Origin: Baylisascaris procyonis
Taxonomy: Eukaryota; Nematoda; Chromadorea; Rhabditida; Ascarididae
Direction of reading: 5' to 3'
NCBI GenBank assembly: GCA_037389465.1
Contig: JAZARR010000138.1
Location: 62,001-126,000 of the forward strand
Length of the DNA: 64,000 bases
Part shown: positions 10,138-20,121 of the stretch, piece after piece
Layout of the letters: each line of letters starts with the position of its first letter
Numbering within the stretch: position 1 is the first letter of the stretch
The notes under the pieces: generated by a model
Told to the model about the DNA's origin: nothing
The model's database searches: none
What the model saw: only the letters and a program-made list of their open reading frames with translations
Translations under genes and position numbers: made by a program

Positions 10138-10491
10138 TTGGGGAGTTCTACTCAAATAATTAGACTTCCGAATAGCTATACATATTTGAAGATTGAAAAG
10201 GCATATTCGAGAGATGCATTGTCCGGATGTGAGGGGAACGTCTACGATAGTCATCATTGGACAGGAAGGCAAAGCTATGGAGGCACACCGACTGACGATT
10301 GCTCCAGTATCGCGAGCACACATGAGGATGTCGGTGAATACAGCAGCACGGTGCCGCATAATGGTTCATCAACGGAGAAAACCTCTGATGGACAACCGGA
10401 TTTCTGTAATTGTGGTGAATCAAACGTATCGGCAACATGCGAACCTCGCGGCGATGGTTTGCATTATTTGACTAGCTTTTTATACCTTTAA
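10138..10491 (+). other. Region with long open frames on both strands; possible decayed coding sequence
   Basis: Two + strand frames (10138-10491 and 10193-10471) and two antisense frames are all open here, which is unusual for the surrounding A+T-rich DNA. One + frame contains KRHIREMHCP, which resembles the tail of a C2H2 zinc finger and the start of the next, and later YRQHANLAA. Another frame contains FCNCGE at the position where the preceding cysteines would be expected. This could be a frameshifted zinc-finger relic, but no complete finger can be read in one frame. Confidence 0.2.
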
Positions 10492-11137
10492 TTAGTGGAT
10501 GAGAGAATTTAGGAGTTTGATTTCTATTTTTTTTATTAGATGTTTTTTCTGTTAGTGACAAGATTCGTTGAAACTATCACTTCATACGTAATGAGGTGAT
10601 GACATCTTGACATCTTGGAATGTAACGCGAAGGGGGTAGAGAAAGGTATGTGGAGAAAATTGAGGCGGTGACCGTTTCAAATGTAATAAATTTCAACTAA
10701 ATAGTACTGTCAAGGGATTGGACCGACAGTTTTCCTTCTAATGAAGTTGTATTTATTTTCTAAGACTTAACAATAGAAATATATGGTGATAGAATAGTTG
10801 TGATGTTTTTGGGATACACTTCATATATTTTGATATTTTTTCGCAGAGTTAAGTTACTTGATATCGAGTTAAGTTATTTGATATATTTTCGCCGAATGCA
10901 GATTGCGCATTTTCAGTCTTAAATAATTTTTCTCGTACTAAATGAAAAGAGGGGAGCATCTTGCAGTAATTGTTGATTTATGCTTCCTAAAAGCAGAATA
11001 TCCGATTGAAGATGTCAAATGAAATACAGAATGAGCATCCTCACCATCCTTCGTTCATATACCCACTCATCCCTCCAACCAATTGAAGTGGACAAGAATT
11101 AGAGTCAGATTTTGGTGAATTTCCATGTTGGAAATGT

Positions 11138-11436
11138 TTTTCCATTAGATTCTCAAGTTGGGAATTGTTTTGCTTGAAGAGGATGGTAAAGTAATTAAGT
11201 TGTTTTTACTTTTGCATATGGGAAGTTATGTGATGCTGGATTGTTTTATAGGCATTAAGCGATCTACACGTGGCTACCTGCTTGGATGCGGCAGTGATGA
11301 AACGTTGGTCCGAAAATGGCGTATATTGGGCTGCTCCTACCGTGCTGCATCTCGAAATATACTGCCCAGAAACGGTTGGTTCTAATTTTTTAAAGCATTT
11401 CGCAGCCCGATTAGGCTGTGTTTTATGCTGTTAGGA
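11138..11436. repeat. Conserved core of the 0.74-kb repeat, copy 2
   Basis: Counterpart of 2850-3148 with a single substitution over 299 bases. It includes the 75-codon TTG-start open frame (11158-11385), which reads GIVLL where copy 1 reads GIILL. Confidence 0.85.
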
Positions 11437-11614
11437 TCGTAGGATCGTAAAACAAGTGCAAAAGACGACATGGGCTTTTGACATTCCTTTCAGCTAATCT
11501 GCTATTTGCTCAAGTAGCCAATGCATGTACGATACCGCATCCCTTTTTGAAGTGTTCCAGTCGCGAATGTAAATCCTCTATAAAAGATTGTTTTTCGGTA
11601 CGATACAGGTAACG

Positions 11615-11637
11615 AAAAAGCACATATCGTGCTTTTT
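11615..11637. other. Perfect 9-bp hairpin at the end of repeat copy 2
   Basis: AAAAAGCAC-ATATC-GTGCTTTTT, identical in stem and loop to 3292-3314. Its conservation, where the flanks have drifted, marks it as part of the element's end structure. Confidence 0.8.
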
Positions 11638-12304
11638 TGGTAAGATACAGTAACGCAAAAGCACAACTAGCATACTGTGAGGTTTTCATTACTCTCATTT
11701 AATCGCTTAGTTTCAAAAATTATCAACCCATTAATAAATGCGTGAAGTAATTAAATGCCTCGCTTGTATAGTGAATTAGGTTGTGCAGACAGGTTGGATG
11801 TAAAACTTCACTTCATAGTTTGCAAGAATTTGTTGGTGAATTTTGTTACTATTATTTATTGGCATGCAAATTAAAATGCATTCTAGTGAGTTTGGCTAGT
11901 TTTGAATATCATTCGTTTATTACTTTTTGTTTGTTGTTTAAAATGACGATCATTAAGAATAGAATTGTGAGGTTTTTAGTGATATTCTTGAATAAATATA
12001 AAGGATTTCTTTATATAGGTAGTTGATAGCAACGCTTTGTAATGATATGGTCTTCAATTTTGAAGATCATAAACGAGTGACTGCTAGTAATTCGGTCTTA
12101 AAGATTGTTTGTTGTACTGAAATATTTTTCAAATTTGTGATGAAAGGAAGAAGAGATGAAATTGCGATAATTTTCATTGATTGCAAAAATTCTCATAGTT
12201 TCGTGATAATTTTTTAAAGTTGACTGTGATCTGGAATTTGTACGAATCATCACTAACAAGCAAAGTTTCTGTTCTTTTTCTTTTGTTTTTCGCTTCAGAA
12301 GCCT

Positions 12305-12369
12305 CATTGCCTAATCGTACACTATGTTACATTTCCGTCCTTTGCGCTCTTGTTCAAAAATAGATGCGA
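12305..12369 (+). repeat. Dispersed repeat, copy 2 of the window-start sequence
   Basis: Begins CATTGCCTAATC and ends ATAGATGCGA, matching window bases 1-64. Sequence left of it (before 12305) cannot be compared because copy 1 is cut by the window edge. Confidence 0.85.
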
Positions 12370-12424
12370 AGATGCAAGATTTTTTAGCCTCTTAATGTTT
12401 TTTGAATGTTTGGTCATCTTTATA

Positions 12425-12560
12425 GGCGGGGTTGTTTGAGGGGGTTTTGTTGAGAAAAAGGTATCTTTTTATTGCGACAACTATGGGGGTTGTTTGGGGG
12501 GGGGGCGGGGGAGGGTCTTGTTGAGAAAATGTTGTCCTTTTATTGCCATGACCATAACTA
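12425..12560. repeat. Imperfect tandem duplication with G runs
   Basis: A unit GGTTGTTTG-G-run-TTGTTGAGAAAA-TT-CTTTTTATTGC occurs twice, about 70 bases apart. The second copy has an expanded G-rich block (GGGGGGGGGGCGGGGGAGGG near 12499-12518) able to form a G-quadruplex on the + strand. Confidence 0.6.
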
Positions 12561-12704
12561 TGCGCTATCTCCTCATTCACCTCGTAATTTTTATCGTCGA
12601 TGCGTGGTCTTTCTAAGTGAGTGGAAAATATACCTGTTCCGACCCGAAATCCTGAAAACATTTCCGTATTCAAGAGTATGAATGCATCATACATGGGCAG
12701 CTTT

Positions 12705-12727
12705 CCCCCCCCCCCCCCCCACCCCCC
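12705..12727. repeat. C homopolymer tract
   Basis: Sixteen C in a row, then A and six more C. This is a likely slippage site and a place where assembled length may be unreliable. Confidence 0.9.
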
Positions 12728-12803
12728 TCACTCCGCCTCCCCTCTTCAAAATTTTGAGTCTTCAGCTGCTAGTCCCGGTAAACTTTAATTTTTTTTTCAT
12801 TGT

Positions 12804-13223
12804 TCAGCCTAAAGAGCCTGTTGCAGAAGGAATTAATGCTTTGCAAGTTAATTTGAGGTAAAGGTGCTCACGTTTTTTTCGTTTACCCTTCCACTGCTCA
12901 CTTTTCCACACCTCTTTCGAGAGCTCATGTGATGTTGATTGGAGTGCTGTGAACGTGATATCGTTTAATGTTTTCTTGAATAGAGGCGTATTAATTTCTA
13001 AGCTTGGAAATAGTGTCGCAAATTTTAAGTGAAAATGTGGAGCATCTTCAAGGTGCAACCGGATTTTATGATGAGAAGGCAGGCAAAAAAAAGCTTTCTT
13101 GAGTGGTCGGTAGTTTGGACTTTTTTGCCATCGTCGAATAATAAGCAGCTCACTGAATTCGATCCGCTTAGAATCCTTCGGAAGCTTACTAGTGATATCC
13201 TCGTTCCCTAACAGTGGGAGCAT
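12804..13223 (-). CDS. Open frame of 139 codons, unknown product
   Basis: The longest non-repetitive open frame in the window runs antisense here, ending about 270 bases upstream of the transketolase ATG. The predicted peptide is basic near its C-terminal end (KGKRKKREHLYLK). I recognise no family. The same interval carries + strand open stretches with plausible splice signals, so only one strand, or neither, can be coding. Confidence 0.2.
   Translation of the reverse strand: MLPLLGNEDITSKLPKDSKRIEFSELLIIRRWQKSPNYRPLKKAFFCLPSHHKIRLHLEDAPHFHLKFATLFPSLEINTPLFKKTLNDITFTALQSTSHELSKEVWKSEQWKGKRKKREHLYLKLTCKALIPSATGSLG
12808..12857 (+). CDS. Candidate small exon, unknown product
   Basis: A strong acceptor (T-rich tract, ATTGTTCAG) and donor (GAG|GTAAAG) bound 16 codons plus two bases reading PKEPVAEGINALQVNLR. 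The phrase recalls the GNGLQVTYRF segment in the C-terminal part of AP-3 beta, and the AP-3 beta exons at 0.4-1.5 kb are on the same strand. An intron of about 11 kb and weak similarity make this only a suggestion. Downstream, 12911-13030 and 13029-13211 are open in different frames on the + strand. Confidence 0.25.
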
Positions 13224-13460
13224 TGATTATGCGCCTGTGTCATAGAAATTGCTAGTTGTAAGCGTTCTTTTATCTATTTTCATCGATATCTCATAAGTTG
13301 TTGCGTTGTTTTTCTGGTATGTAGTGATGGGATAAACATAATGCTTTTATATTCTTATGAAGAAAATATGCGTGCTGTTTTGCGTGTTGACATGTATGAG
13401 TGACATTTCGAGAACGATGAAACAGATCGATGATTCCCTAAAGCGATTATTTGAGAGGAT

Positions 13461-13470
13461 CGATTTGCAG
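13461..13470 (+). promoter_or_regulatory. Possible 5' acceptor upstream of the transketolase ATG
   Basis: CGATTTGCAG ends 26 bases before the ATG at 13497. In nematodes a 3' splice-like site with no upstream exon is the usual spliced-leader acceptor. It could equally be an ordinary acceptor for a 5' UTR exon. Confidence 0.35.
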
Positions 13471-13496
13471 GTAAACAAGCAGTGAGGTGGTTGAAG

Positions 13497-13706
13497 ATGG
13501 CTGGTGCGGAACATATCCAAGCGCTTAATGACGCGGTTAACTGCATATGCATATCGGCAATTGAAATGACATGCGCGTCCAATTCGGGTCACCCTACAAG
13601 TTCATGCTCTGCGGCAGAGATTATGGCCACACTGCTCTTCGATGAGATGCACTACGACAAAGATGATCCGAAGAATCCATCGGCGGATCGCTTTGTGCTA
13701 TCGAAG
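13497..13706 (+). pseudogene. Transketolase exon 1 (intact)
   Basis: Seventy codons from ATG (MAGAEHIQALND) to DRFVLSK, with donor AAG|GTGAGT in phase 0. It contains SNSGHPTSSCSAAEIM, with the conserved His that contacts substrate and cofactor. The ATG at 13497 is chosen because an upstream GTG in frame adds only residues absent from the family. The conserved core starts about where it should. Confidence 0.9.
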
Positions 13707-14036
13707 GTGAGTACTGCCTTAGCAGAGTTGACTTTGAATGAGCTAACTGGTGTGCCAGTTGGTTGATTGTCCACAACGATGCTAATTTTCAGATTTTTTT
13801 TGATGCGAACAACTCGAATAAACTTACACCTCCTCTTTTCCCACCTCTTAAACCTTCTGAAGTTTTTGCTTATGGGGTTTTATTCGAAACTATACGATAG
13901 GTATATTTCTGTCTATTTTAACGATGACAAATGCGCCAAGGGATACGTGATCCTTGTAAATGAAACTATACCATAGGTTTGCCCAGTGTGGTCGATTTGT
14001 TGAGTTGATAAAGGATGTATAGTAGTTCGATTTGAG

Positions 14037-14165
14037 GGTCACGCATGCTCATCTAACTCATGAGCAAGTGCTGTCGCTGCGTAAGATCACTTCGGATTTG
14101 GAAGGGCACCCCACTCCTCGCTTGGTGCTGCCGGTATGGCATACGTCGGTAAATATATCGACAAG
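14037..14165 (+). pseudogene. Transketolase exon 2, with two internal deletions
   Basis: Opens with GHA in phase 0. It then jumps to HLTHEQVLSLRKITSDLEGHPTPR in another frame, then back to the first frame at AAGMAYVGKYIDK, ending at donor AAG|GTTAGC. Against family length, about 32 bases are missing after 14045 (the PxLYAxWAEAG segment) and about 43 after 14121 (the DVATGSLGQGLG segment). Together they restore frame, but the middle stretch read from the start codon meets TGA near 14061. The acceptor is weak (TTTGAG). Confidence 0.85.
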
Positions 14166-14764
14166 GTTAGCTTTGATTGATGTTGCTCCAGTTTGTGATT
14201 GCTTGCATGCTGATGCGATGCGATCATTGTGTTTCGGTTTGTTTGACCGTGTCTCTTTGAGAACTAAAAGGAATTGATTCGATGATTCCATTTATATCCT
14301 TGAAGGGAATTTGCGAATAGATGTAGCATTTGCTTGTCGTCGCATTTTTTAGCGCCTTTGTTTACGTTAGAGCAGTTTGTGATTGCTTAGAGCAGTTTTC
14401 GACTTACAGAAATTATATATTTCTTTCAATCAGCCTTCTTTTCTTTCTAGAGGAATGGTTTTTCATCTTCATTTTATTTATATTTGCAGTTTTTATTTCA
14501 TTGGAATGATAAGTTTAGCTGACCATGGAATTTATTTAAATCAAAACTTTGAGACTAGCGTTGATTAACTGTTGTGCGAAATTTCTGTGACCGCAATTTC
14601 AGTAAATTGATTAGGCACATTTATTTGGCCTAAAATTATGCATTCTCCAAATTGCTCTTCCTGGAAGACAGCTCAAAAATTTGATCTGGTTGCTAGTTCG
14701 ACTGGAGACTACGGCATATAAGAGTGGTTGAAGTGATGGCGCTGAGTGTACTGACTACTTTTGG

Positions 14765-14834
14765 GCAAGTTATCGAGTGTACTGCCTGCTCGGCGACGGT
14801 GAAAGTGCGGAAGGATCGGTCTGGGAAGCGGCCG
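14765..14834 (+). pseudogene. Transketolase exon 3, acceptor destroyed
   Basis: Codes [23 protein letters not shown] plus one base, with donor G|GTTTGT. It carries the GDG of the thiamine diphosphate motif. The family boundary (IDK|ASYR) demands an acceptor just before GCA at 14765, but the sequence reads CTACTTTTGG, with GG in place of AG. An upstream AG at 14745-14746 would keep frame but add six residues (CTDYFW) foreign to the family. Confidence 0.85.
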
Positions 14835-15216
14835 GTTTGTTTCACTTGCTTATCTTTCCTGCTCTTGTGAACTGAAAGAAATGAGTGCTACTTTAGGAAG
14901 TTCTGACTAGGTGGACTGCATAATGATTATTTCGTAAATCGGTTCCTTCCGTTGTTTTATCGTGAAACAGTGCTATCGCGTTATCTGTTTTTCTTGTTAG
15001 GACTGTTAATATTCTCTTCGGTATTTGTTAAAGCGTAAGCTTATCGGATGAATAGTTCAGTGGAACCGAAAACTGGTAAGATCCGAGAAACCTGTTACAC
15101 AAGCAATGCGTTGAATTTTATCCCTTCTTTCGCGTTGAAAAGAACTCTTTTTGTTCGTCATTCGTGATGTTTTATTTAACTGATGCTGAAGATGCAGTGG
15201 ATTTCCCTACTTGAAG

Positions 15217-15409
15217 GCTTTTCCTCGTATTACAAGCTGGATAACTTGGTGGCCATCGTGGATGTTAACCGACTGGGACAATCACAGCAGACTATGCTTG
15301 GCCATGACACGGCCGCTTATGCGAAGCGTTTTGAAGCTTTCGGCTTCAATGCAGTTGTCGTCGACGGCAATGATGTCTCGCAACTTCTAGGAGCATTCAA
15401 AAATGCGAG
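15217..15409 (+). pseudogene. Transketolase exon 4 (intact)
   Basis: Reads GFSSYYKLDNLVAIVDVNRLGQSQ and on to LLGAFKNAR. It includes the DVNR asparagine that completes the ThDP/metal site. The acceptor CCCTACTTGAAG leaves a Gly codon split between exons 3 and 4 (G|GC), and the donor GAG|GTATAT splits the Arg codon. Phases match on both sides. Confidence 0.9.
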
Positions 15410-15664
15410 GTATATTGTTGCATCGTAGATCTTGAACCCGGCAATTAGCAAGAGCATATGATAGATGTGCCCGATCTTGAAATCGAGTCCGTTTTGATCA
15501 AACGTTGTGCATGTAACTGTGGCTAGGCTAATGCTGTTTAATCATTGAAGTAGCATTGAAACACAAGCTGGCTACACTATCTGGACCTAATAAGTCATCA
15601 CAACACAGTATTTACTTTGTCGAACACGTGATGTTTTCATGGCTCTATATTGCTTATCTTTCAG

Positions 15665-15740
15665 AGAGACGAAAGGCAAACCGACAGCTATCATCGCTAA
15701 AACACTCAAGGGTAAAGGGGTCGAGAACATTGAGGATAAG
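15665..15740 (+). pseudogene. Transketolase exon 5 (intact)
   Basis: Completes Arg, then ETKGKPTAIIAKTLKGKG followed by VENIEDK. Acceptor CTTTCAG; donor AAG|GTTCGT in phase 0. Corresponds to the family segment ending in the GVEDKE region. Confidence 0.9.
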
Positions 15741-16326
15741 GTTCGTGTACCTGTTTATCGTAAGCGGTTTCATATCTCTCACTAAGGATTGGATCTCTTC
15801 TTTTCCCATTTCTTCGCCTGCCACTACTGCGTTACTGGTGAAGCGAGAAACTATGTCTTCTCAGTCTTAAATTTTTGTTCCTGCAGCGCTCCGCCATCTC
15901 TACCATCTTGCAGCAGACGAAAACATTCTCTTGTGCAGCTTCTCCCGAATAATTATTAAAAATACGGTATTTTATAGTCTTCCACATACTAGGAACTGGT
16001 CATCACTACGCAGGCAAGAAGTGTTCTGATGAGATCACCTCTTGCAAGGTTTTGTTTTTCACTGTTACTTGTATTTGAATTTAAAGCGCCTTTAAGCGAA
16101 ACGTGCTTCCCCTTTCTCCACTCCCTCGCCATGTATCTCCTGGCGTAGCCCTCCCATTCAGTATTCCATTTCTGTCTGTGACTAACTCATTTATTCGTAG
16201 TGTTGCAGTCATTCTCATCAAGGGACATTTAGGACTTATCCGGTGGAGTTATATTTCAGTTAAGATTTGATGCGGCGATGAATAGATAGTTACGTTGGAT
16301 ATGCAGGTAATTTAATATCACTGCAG

Positions 16327-16505
16327 GAAAAATGGCACGGAAAACCGGTGCCGATAGAGACTATAAAGGCTATCGAGGCATGTATCAAAGACAAAGCGGA
16401 AAGGGCAAGCTGACGATTAAGAAACCGATCAATGATGCACCTGCGGTTGACCTACGCGTGGGCAGCATCAAAATAGAGCCTCCAAGCTATAAGAAAGGAG
16501 AAAAG
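16327..16505 (+). pseudogene. Transketolase exon 6, frame break
   Basis: Starts EKWHGKPVPIETIKAIEACI, then KDKAER, where the frame runs into TGA (near 16411). The family sequence resumes in another frame at GKLTIKKPINDAPAVDL and runs to YKKGEK|GTGAGC. One extra base or two missing bases near 16395-16405 explain it. Acceptor CACTGCAG is good. Confidence 0.85.
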
Positions 16506-16877
16506 GTGAGCCGAACAAGTAAGCTCCTGTAAGTGAATGTGATTTATTCACTACAATTACTAAAAGGTACTCTGATGGATTAGATTAAAGAATTGAAGTA
16601 AAGTGGTATGAAATGGGACACAATGAATAGATCATTTTTATAGATTTGCTTTGTTGAACGCTATTTATGGGTCATTCCACGTTTGATGTTGTTCTTGTCG
16701 ACGCATGAGATGGAGAGCTAATAGCGATGTAGTACCTGATATGTTTAGCTTCTCGTTTTAGGTAAATTGGCCTCATGCTTTTTTAACGCGTTTGAGATAA
16801 ATAATCATCTGTAACATTCCTCTTGTGCTGCTTAATCGTCCGGTGGAAGATTCACATAACATAATTGGTTTGTACAG

Positions 16878-17095
16878 GTGGCCACTCGTGCCGCTTATGG
16901 AACTGAGTTGGCGAAATTAGGAGATGCTTGCCTTCGCGTTATCGGACTGGATGGCGACACAAAGAACTCGACATACAGCGAGAAACTGCTTAAGAAACAT
17001 CCGGAGCAGTTCATCGAGTGTTTCATTGCCGAACGGAATCTTGTTGGAGTAGCGATCGGAGCTGCGTGCCGAGCTAGAACGATTCCATTCACGAG
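16878..17095 (+). pseudogene. Transketolase exon 7 (intact)
   Basis: [16 protein letters not shown], then [37 protein letters not shown] and RARTIPFT plus two bases of a split codon. Acceptor TTTGTACAG; donor GAG|GTAAGT. This opens the pyrimidine-binding domain. CFIAERN is CFIAEQN in most relatives, so the Gln to Arg change is itself unusual. Confidence 0.9.
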
Positions 17096-17906
17096 GTAAG
17101 TCATTACGAATGTGTTTTTCGCACCTACTTCAGTATAACTTTGCTCAAGTAGCAAGCTGTTGAAACAAACGTCAGGAGGGAGGGGTTGGCCAAGTGGGGG
17201 ATTGCCTATAAAAAGTAGTTAGTGGCCAGCCACTGCCTATCGGCCATGGCTTATTATATCCAAAATGATGTTCGCAAGTGTTTATTTTGTATCAGGAGGT
17301 GCATTTTGAGACTATCGCTCATTTTTCGTTCACGATTCACGTCTACCCTACACAAGATGTTAGCCACATGTTTGGAGCTACGTTAATTATGTGCTTTACT
17401 GTGTAAGTGGGTGTGGTGTCACCTTTGAGCAAACGAGGTTTCCCTTCTCTTTCCTGATTGCATCTGATGGATGGAGAGGAGAGTTAAAAAAGTTGGGTGA
17501 AGAAAATTGCATATTTGATCAGTTTTTCCTTTTCTCTCTCATTATTACTTCATGTAGTACTTTTTCTAAGTGATTGTGGTCTCATTTATGAATTGTGTCT
17601 GTACCCTTCATCAGTTCGGACATGCTGAGAGATAAGCTGATCCGTGCATATTAGTGGCATCATTACGGATGCTTATAAATGCGGCTGACGGCAAAGGCTA
17701 AATAATTATTTTGGACGGTAATTGAGGGAATGTTGCTTAGATGGAAATGGCGGAGGAAGGGACAACGAGGGGGATTTTTTAAATTATGTATGAAACAGGT
17801 GATATAACTGTGTTGCTTCAATTAATATATAAGGGACGCGAGGTTGTCTGTAACTGTTGTTGTTGTGCCATTGAATGGATCGTTGTTGAAAATTGTCGTA
17901 TTTGAG

Positions 17907-18059
17907 TACGTTCGCGGCGTTCTTTATGCGTGCTACCGACCATCTGCGTATGGGCGCCGTCTCGTTTGCGAATATCAAGTGTGCTGGATCGCATGTTGGT
18001 GTGTCGATTGGAGAGGACGGACCATCTCAAATGGCTCTCGAGGATCTCAGCGTTTTCAG
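17907..18059 (+). pseudogene. Transketolase exon 8 (intact)
   Basis: [20 protein letters not shown], then [20 protein letters not shown] and LSVF plus two bases. GED holds the Glu that activates the cofactor. Acceptor TATTTGAG; donor CAG|GTTATT. Phase 2 on both sides fits exons 7 and 9. Confidence 0.9.
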
Positions 18060-18209
18060 GTTATTTTTCAACACTTCACAATTTCGTGGGTTCACTTCAT
18101 CTCTTATCGGTTTTTACTGTTAGATGTAGCTACATGTAGTAATGGTATTGGACCTGTGGTAGTTTCAATATGCTTGATGAGGTCAAATTTCGAGAACGTT
18201 GAATTTTAG

Positions 18210-18375
18210 AGCGATTCCTTCATCGACGGTGTTCTAACCATCGGATGGAGTCGCTACGGAGAAAGCCACTGAGTTGGCTGCCAACATTCCTGGTATCGTC
18301 TTTATTCGCACAGGTCGACCGGCGAATCCAATTATCCATGACAACAACGAGCATTTCGAAATCGGCAAAGGCAAG
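18210..18375 (+). pseudogene. Transketolase exon 9, in-frame stop
   Basis: Completes Arg, then [31 protein letters not shown] and on to [14 protein letters not shown]. The TAA at 18235-18237 stands where the family has Tyr (VFYPSDG), a one-base TAC/TAT to TAA change. The rest of the exon is in frame. The acceptor AATTTTAG is good. Confidence 0.9.
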
Positions 18376-19277
18376 GTGAGCTGAGTTTTCTCTATATGTT
18401 TGTAGAGATGCTTCTTAACATACTCCCACATAGCTCGTTGGCACAAAATAGGAATCTCTTCCTTCCCTTCACAAAGACAAGCTGGCGCGAGGTTTATGTC
18501 GTAATCATGTCATCGAGGAAAACTTGTGAACCTGATTTTTCCTTTGCACCATCAAATTTTGCAATCTTTTTCTTTTTAGATTTGCAGGTTCAACTTCGTT
18601 TTAAGATAAGACTCAACCTGAATGTGCAGATTTAACTTCTGCAAATTGTTTTCAAAGCAGGCTTTAACGATGTTGATCACAGATTGATTTCATTGATCCT
18701 AATTTTATTCCATTATAGAAAGGACTAAAATCTACGGTAACACTTTGTGACACGATACCTGCGTGACCATTTCATTCGTGCGTTATGCATTTTGTGTTAT
18801 ATTTGGCTCCAGTCTATTTGATTAATTTTATTATGATCCTAGTTTCCACTGTTCCTGTTCAAGATGAATTAAGGCTTCGTTCCACGAAGAATGGAAATGG
18901 ACTCATTGGAAACTAACGGAAACGTGAAGTTTTTATTAGCTGGATAGAGAAGAAAATCGTGTAAGGGCAATATGAAACCTAAGATGTGTGATTTTTAGGA
19001 ACGCTATTTGTATTGCTTCGCATTCCCTCTATTCTAGGTCAAATTGAAGCTAATTTGCACTGCTGCTTAAGGTATAGGTGATTTAACGTATTCAGAGCCG
19101 GAAATTGACAGTCCACTTGTGTCTATTGTCTCTAATATGAAAGTTTCGCTTCTGCAGTTTGGTTATTTGGTTGTTTGGACGTTCTGGTGGAGTCGGATGC
19201 GGTTTATTCCACCATTCGTATCGTTTAAAAAGGCTTCTGCTGTGGTAAGTGTCATTTGAAAAGAGGTGTATTTGCAG

Positions 19278-19490
19278 GTGGTGCGTGAGTCGGCCAATGA
19301 TAAGGTTCTGCTGACTGGGGCTGGAGTCACGTTATTTGAGCAAGGCAGCCGACACATTGGCAAGCGAGGAGGCACGCATGTGTTATTGATCCGTTCACAA
19401 TCAAGCCACTCGACAAAGAGTTGATCATTAAACACGCGAAGCGTGTTGGTGGCAGGGTTCTCACTGTCGAGGATCATTACCCAGCTGGAG
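19278..19490 (+). pseudogene. Transketolase exon 10, two frame breaks
   Basis: VVRESANDKVLLTGAGVTLFE is in frame. About five bases are then missing (19341) and the family sequence resumes at KAADTLASE in a second frame. Near 19375 the frame shifts again to HACVIDPFTIKPLDKELIIK...VEDHYPAG plus one base before GTACCT. Reading the first frame onward meets stops. Acceptor TTTGCAG is good. Confidence 0.88.
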
Positions 19491-19821
19491 GTACCTATCA
19501 CAGCATTCGATTTGGACAAGAATGTCGATTAGGTGGTGCCTGAGTTGATAGCAGGAATACAATTATGTGCAGTATTCACGGTAGTTCCAGTCGACAAGGA
19601 GATTTGCCCTAAGATCGCGAATATATTTTCTGCTCTGTTGCATTTCCGAACGCACTATGCAACTTTAGCATTGTTTGCACTTTCTCTTTCTAGAAGAATT
19701 TTAGTTGATCGGATCGGTTATAGCAACTATGTGCATTTCATGATGAAAGTGGATCCATAAAAAGAGATTAGTGAAGAATGCGTCATCGGTGAATAGGAAC
19801 ATATACTCCAGCCAATTTTAG

Positions 19822-19985
19822 GTATCGGAGAGGCGGTATGTGCAAGTGTGGCTGACGAGCCGGGTGTGCGCGTGCGTTCGTTGTGTGTGACGGAGGTTCC
19901 ACGTTCGGGTCCTCCCGATGGTTTGCTCGACATGTTCGGCATTTCGGCGAAGAAGATCGTTGCTGCCGTTCACGAATTCCACTAG
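19822..19985 (+). pseudogene. Transketolase exon 11, terminal exon (intact)
   Basis: Completes Gly, then IGEAVCASVADEPGVRVRSL, CVTEVPRSGPPDGLLDMFGI and SAKKIVAAVHEFH, stop TAG at 19983-19985. Acceptor CCAATTTTAG. Length and ending suit animal transketolases. Confidence 0.9.
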
Positions 19986-20121
19986 AATGCTAGTCTTGTT
20001 GGATTGTTTCATTCGAACAAGTCTTCATTCCGTTTTATGCTTTCATCGAACAGATAGGTTGAATCCTTTATCAGATACTCGCATGCTATTTCTCTATACC
20101 AAGCATCGTTCGTATGGAAGC

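Larger units (their letters stand above)
10861..11638. repeat. 0.74-kb dispersed repeat, copy 2
   Basis: Same-orientation copy of 2574-3316. It carries small extra segments on the right side (a duplicated GGATCGTA and about 30 bases near 11552-11585). It is followed by a degenerate extra copy of the GGTA-GATACAGTAACG-AAAAGCAC motif, not by the minisatellite. Confidence 0.9.
13497..19985 (+). pseudogene. Transketolase, unprocessed pseudogene (11 exons)
   Basis: Eleven exons cover the whole transketolase protein, from the ThDP-binding N-terminal domain ([36 protein letters not shown]) through the pyrimidine domain ([28 protein letters not shown] with the catalytic Glu) to the C-terminal domain (VEDHYPAGG...GEAV, VPRSGPP). 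Transketolase transfers two-carbon units between sugar phosphates in the pentose phosphate pathway. Lesions: two deletions in exon 2, lost acceptor before exon 3 (GG for AG), frame break in exon 6, TAA in place of Tyr in exon 9, and two frame breaks in exon 10. Exons 1, 4, 5, 7, 8 and 11 are clean, with matching phases and GT/AG borders. Retained introns rule out a processed copy. An indel-rich assembly is the main alternative. A functional paralogue would be expected elsewhere in the genome. Confidence 0.9.

Noticed and set aside
12911..13030. GVLISKLGNSV read as the FISKIGNAMGY segment of the WASH-complex subunit SWIP
   Set aside because: Only a short stretch matches; the residues on both sides do not, and the frame ends at once.
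13497..19985. Horizontal transfer or a processed retrocopy of transketolase
   Set aside because: Many spliceosomal introns are retained at phase-consistent positions and the residues look animal-like throughout.
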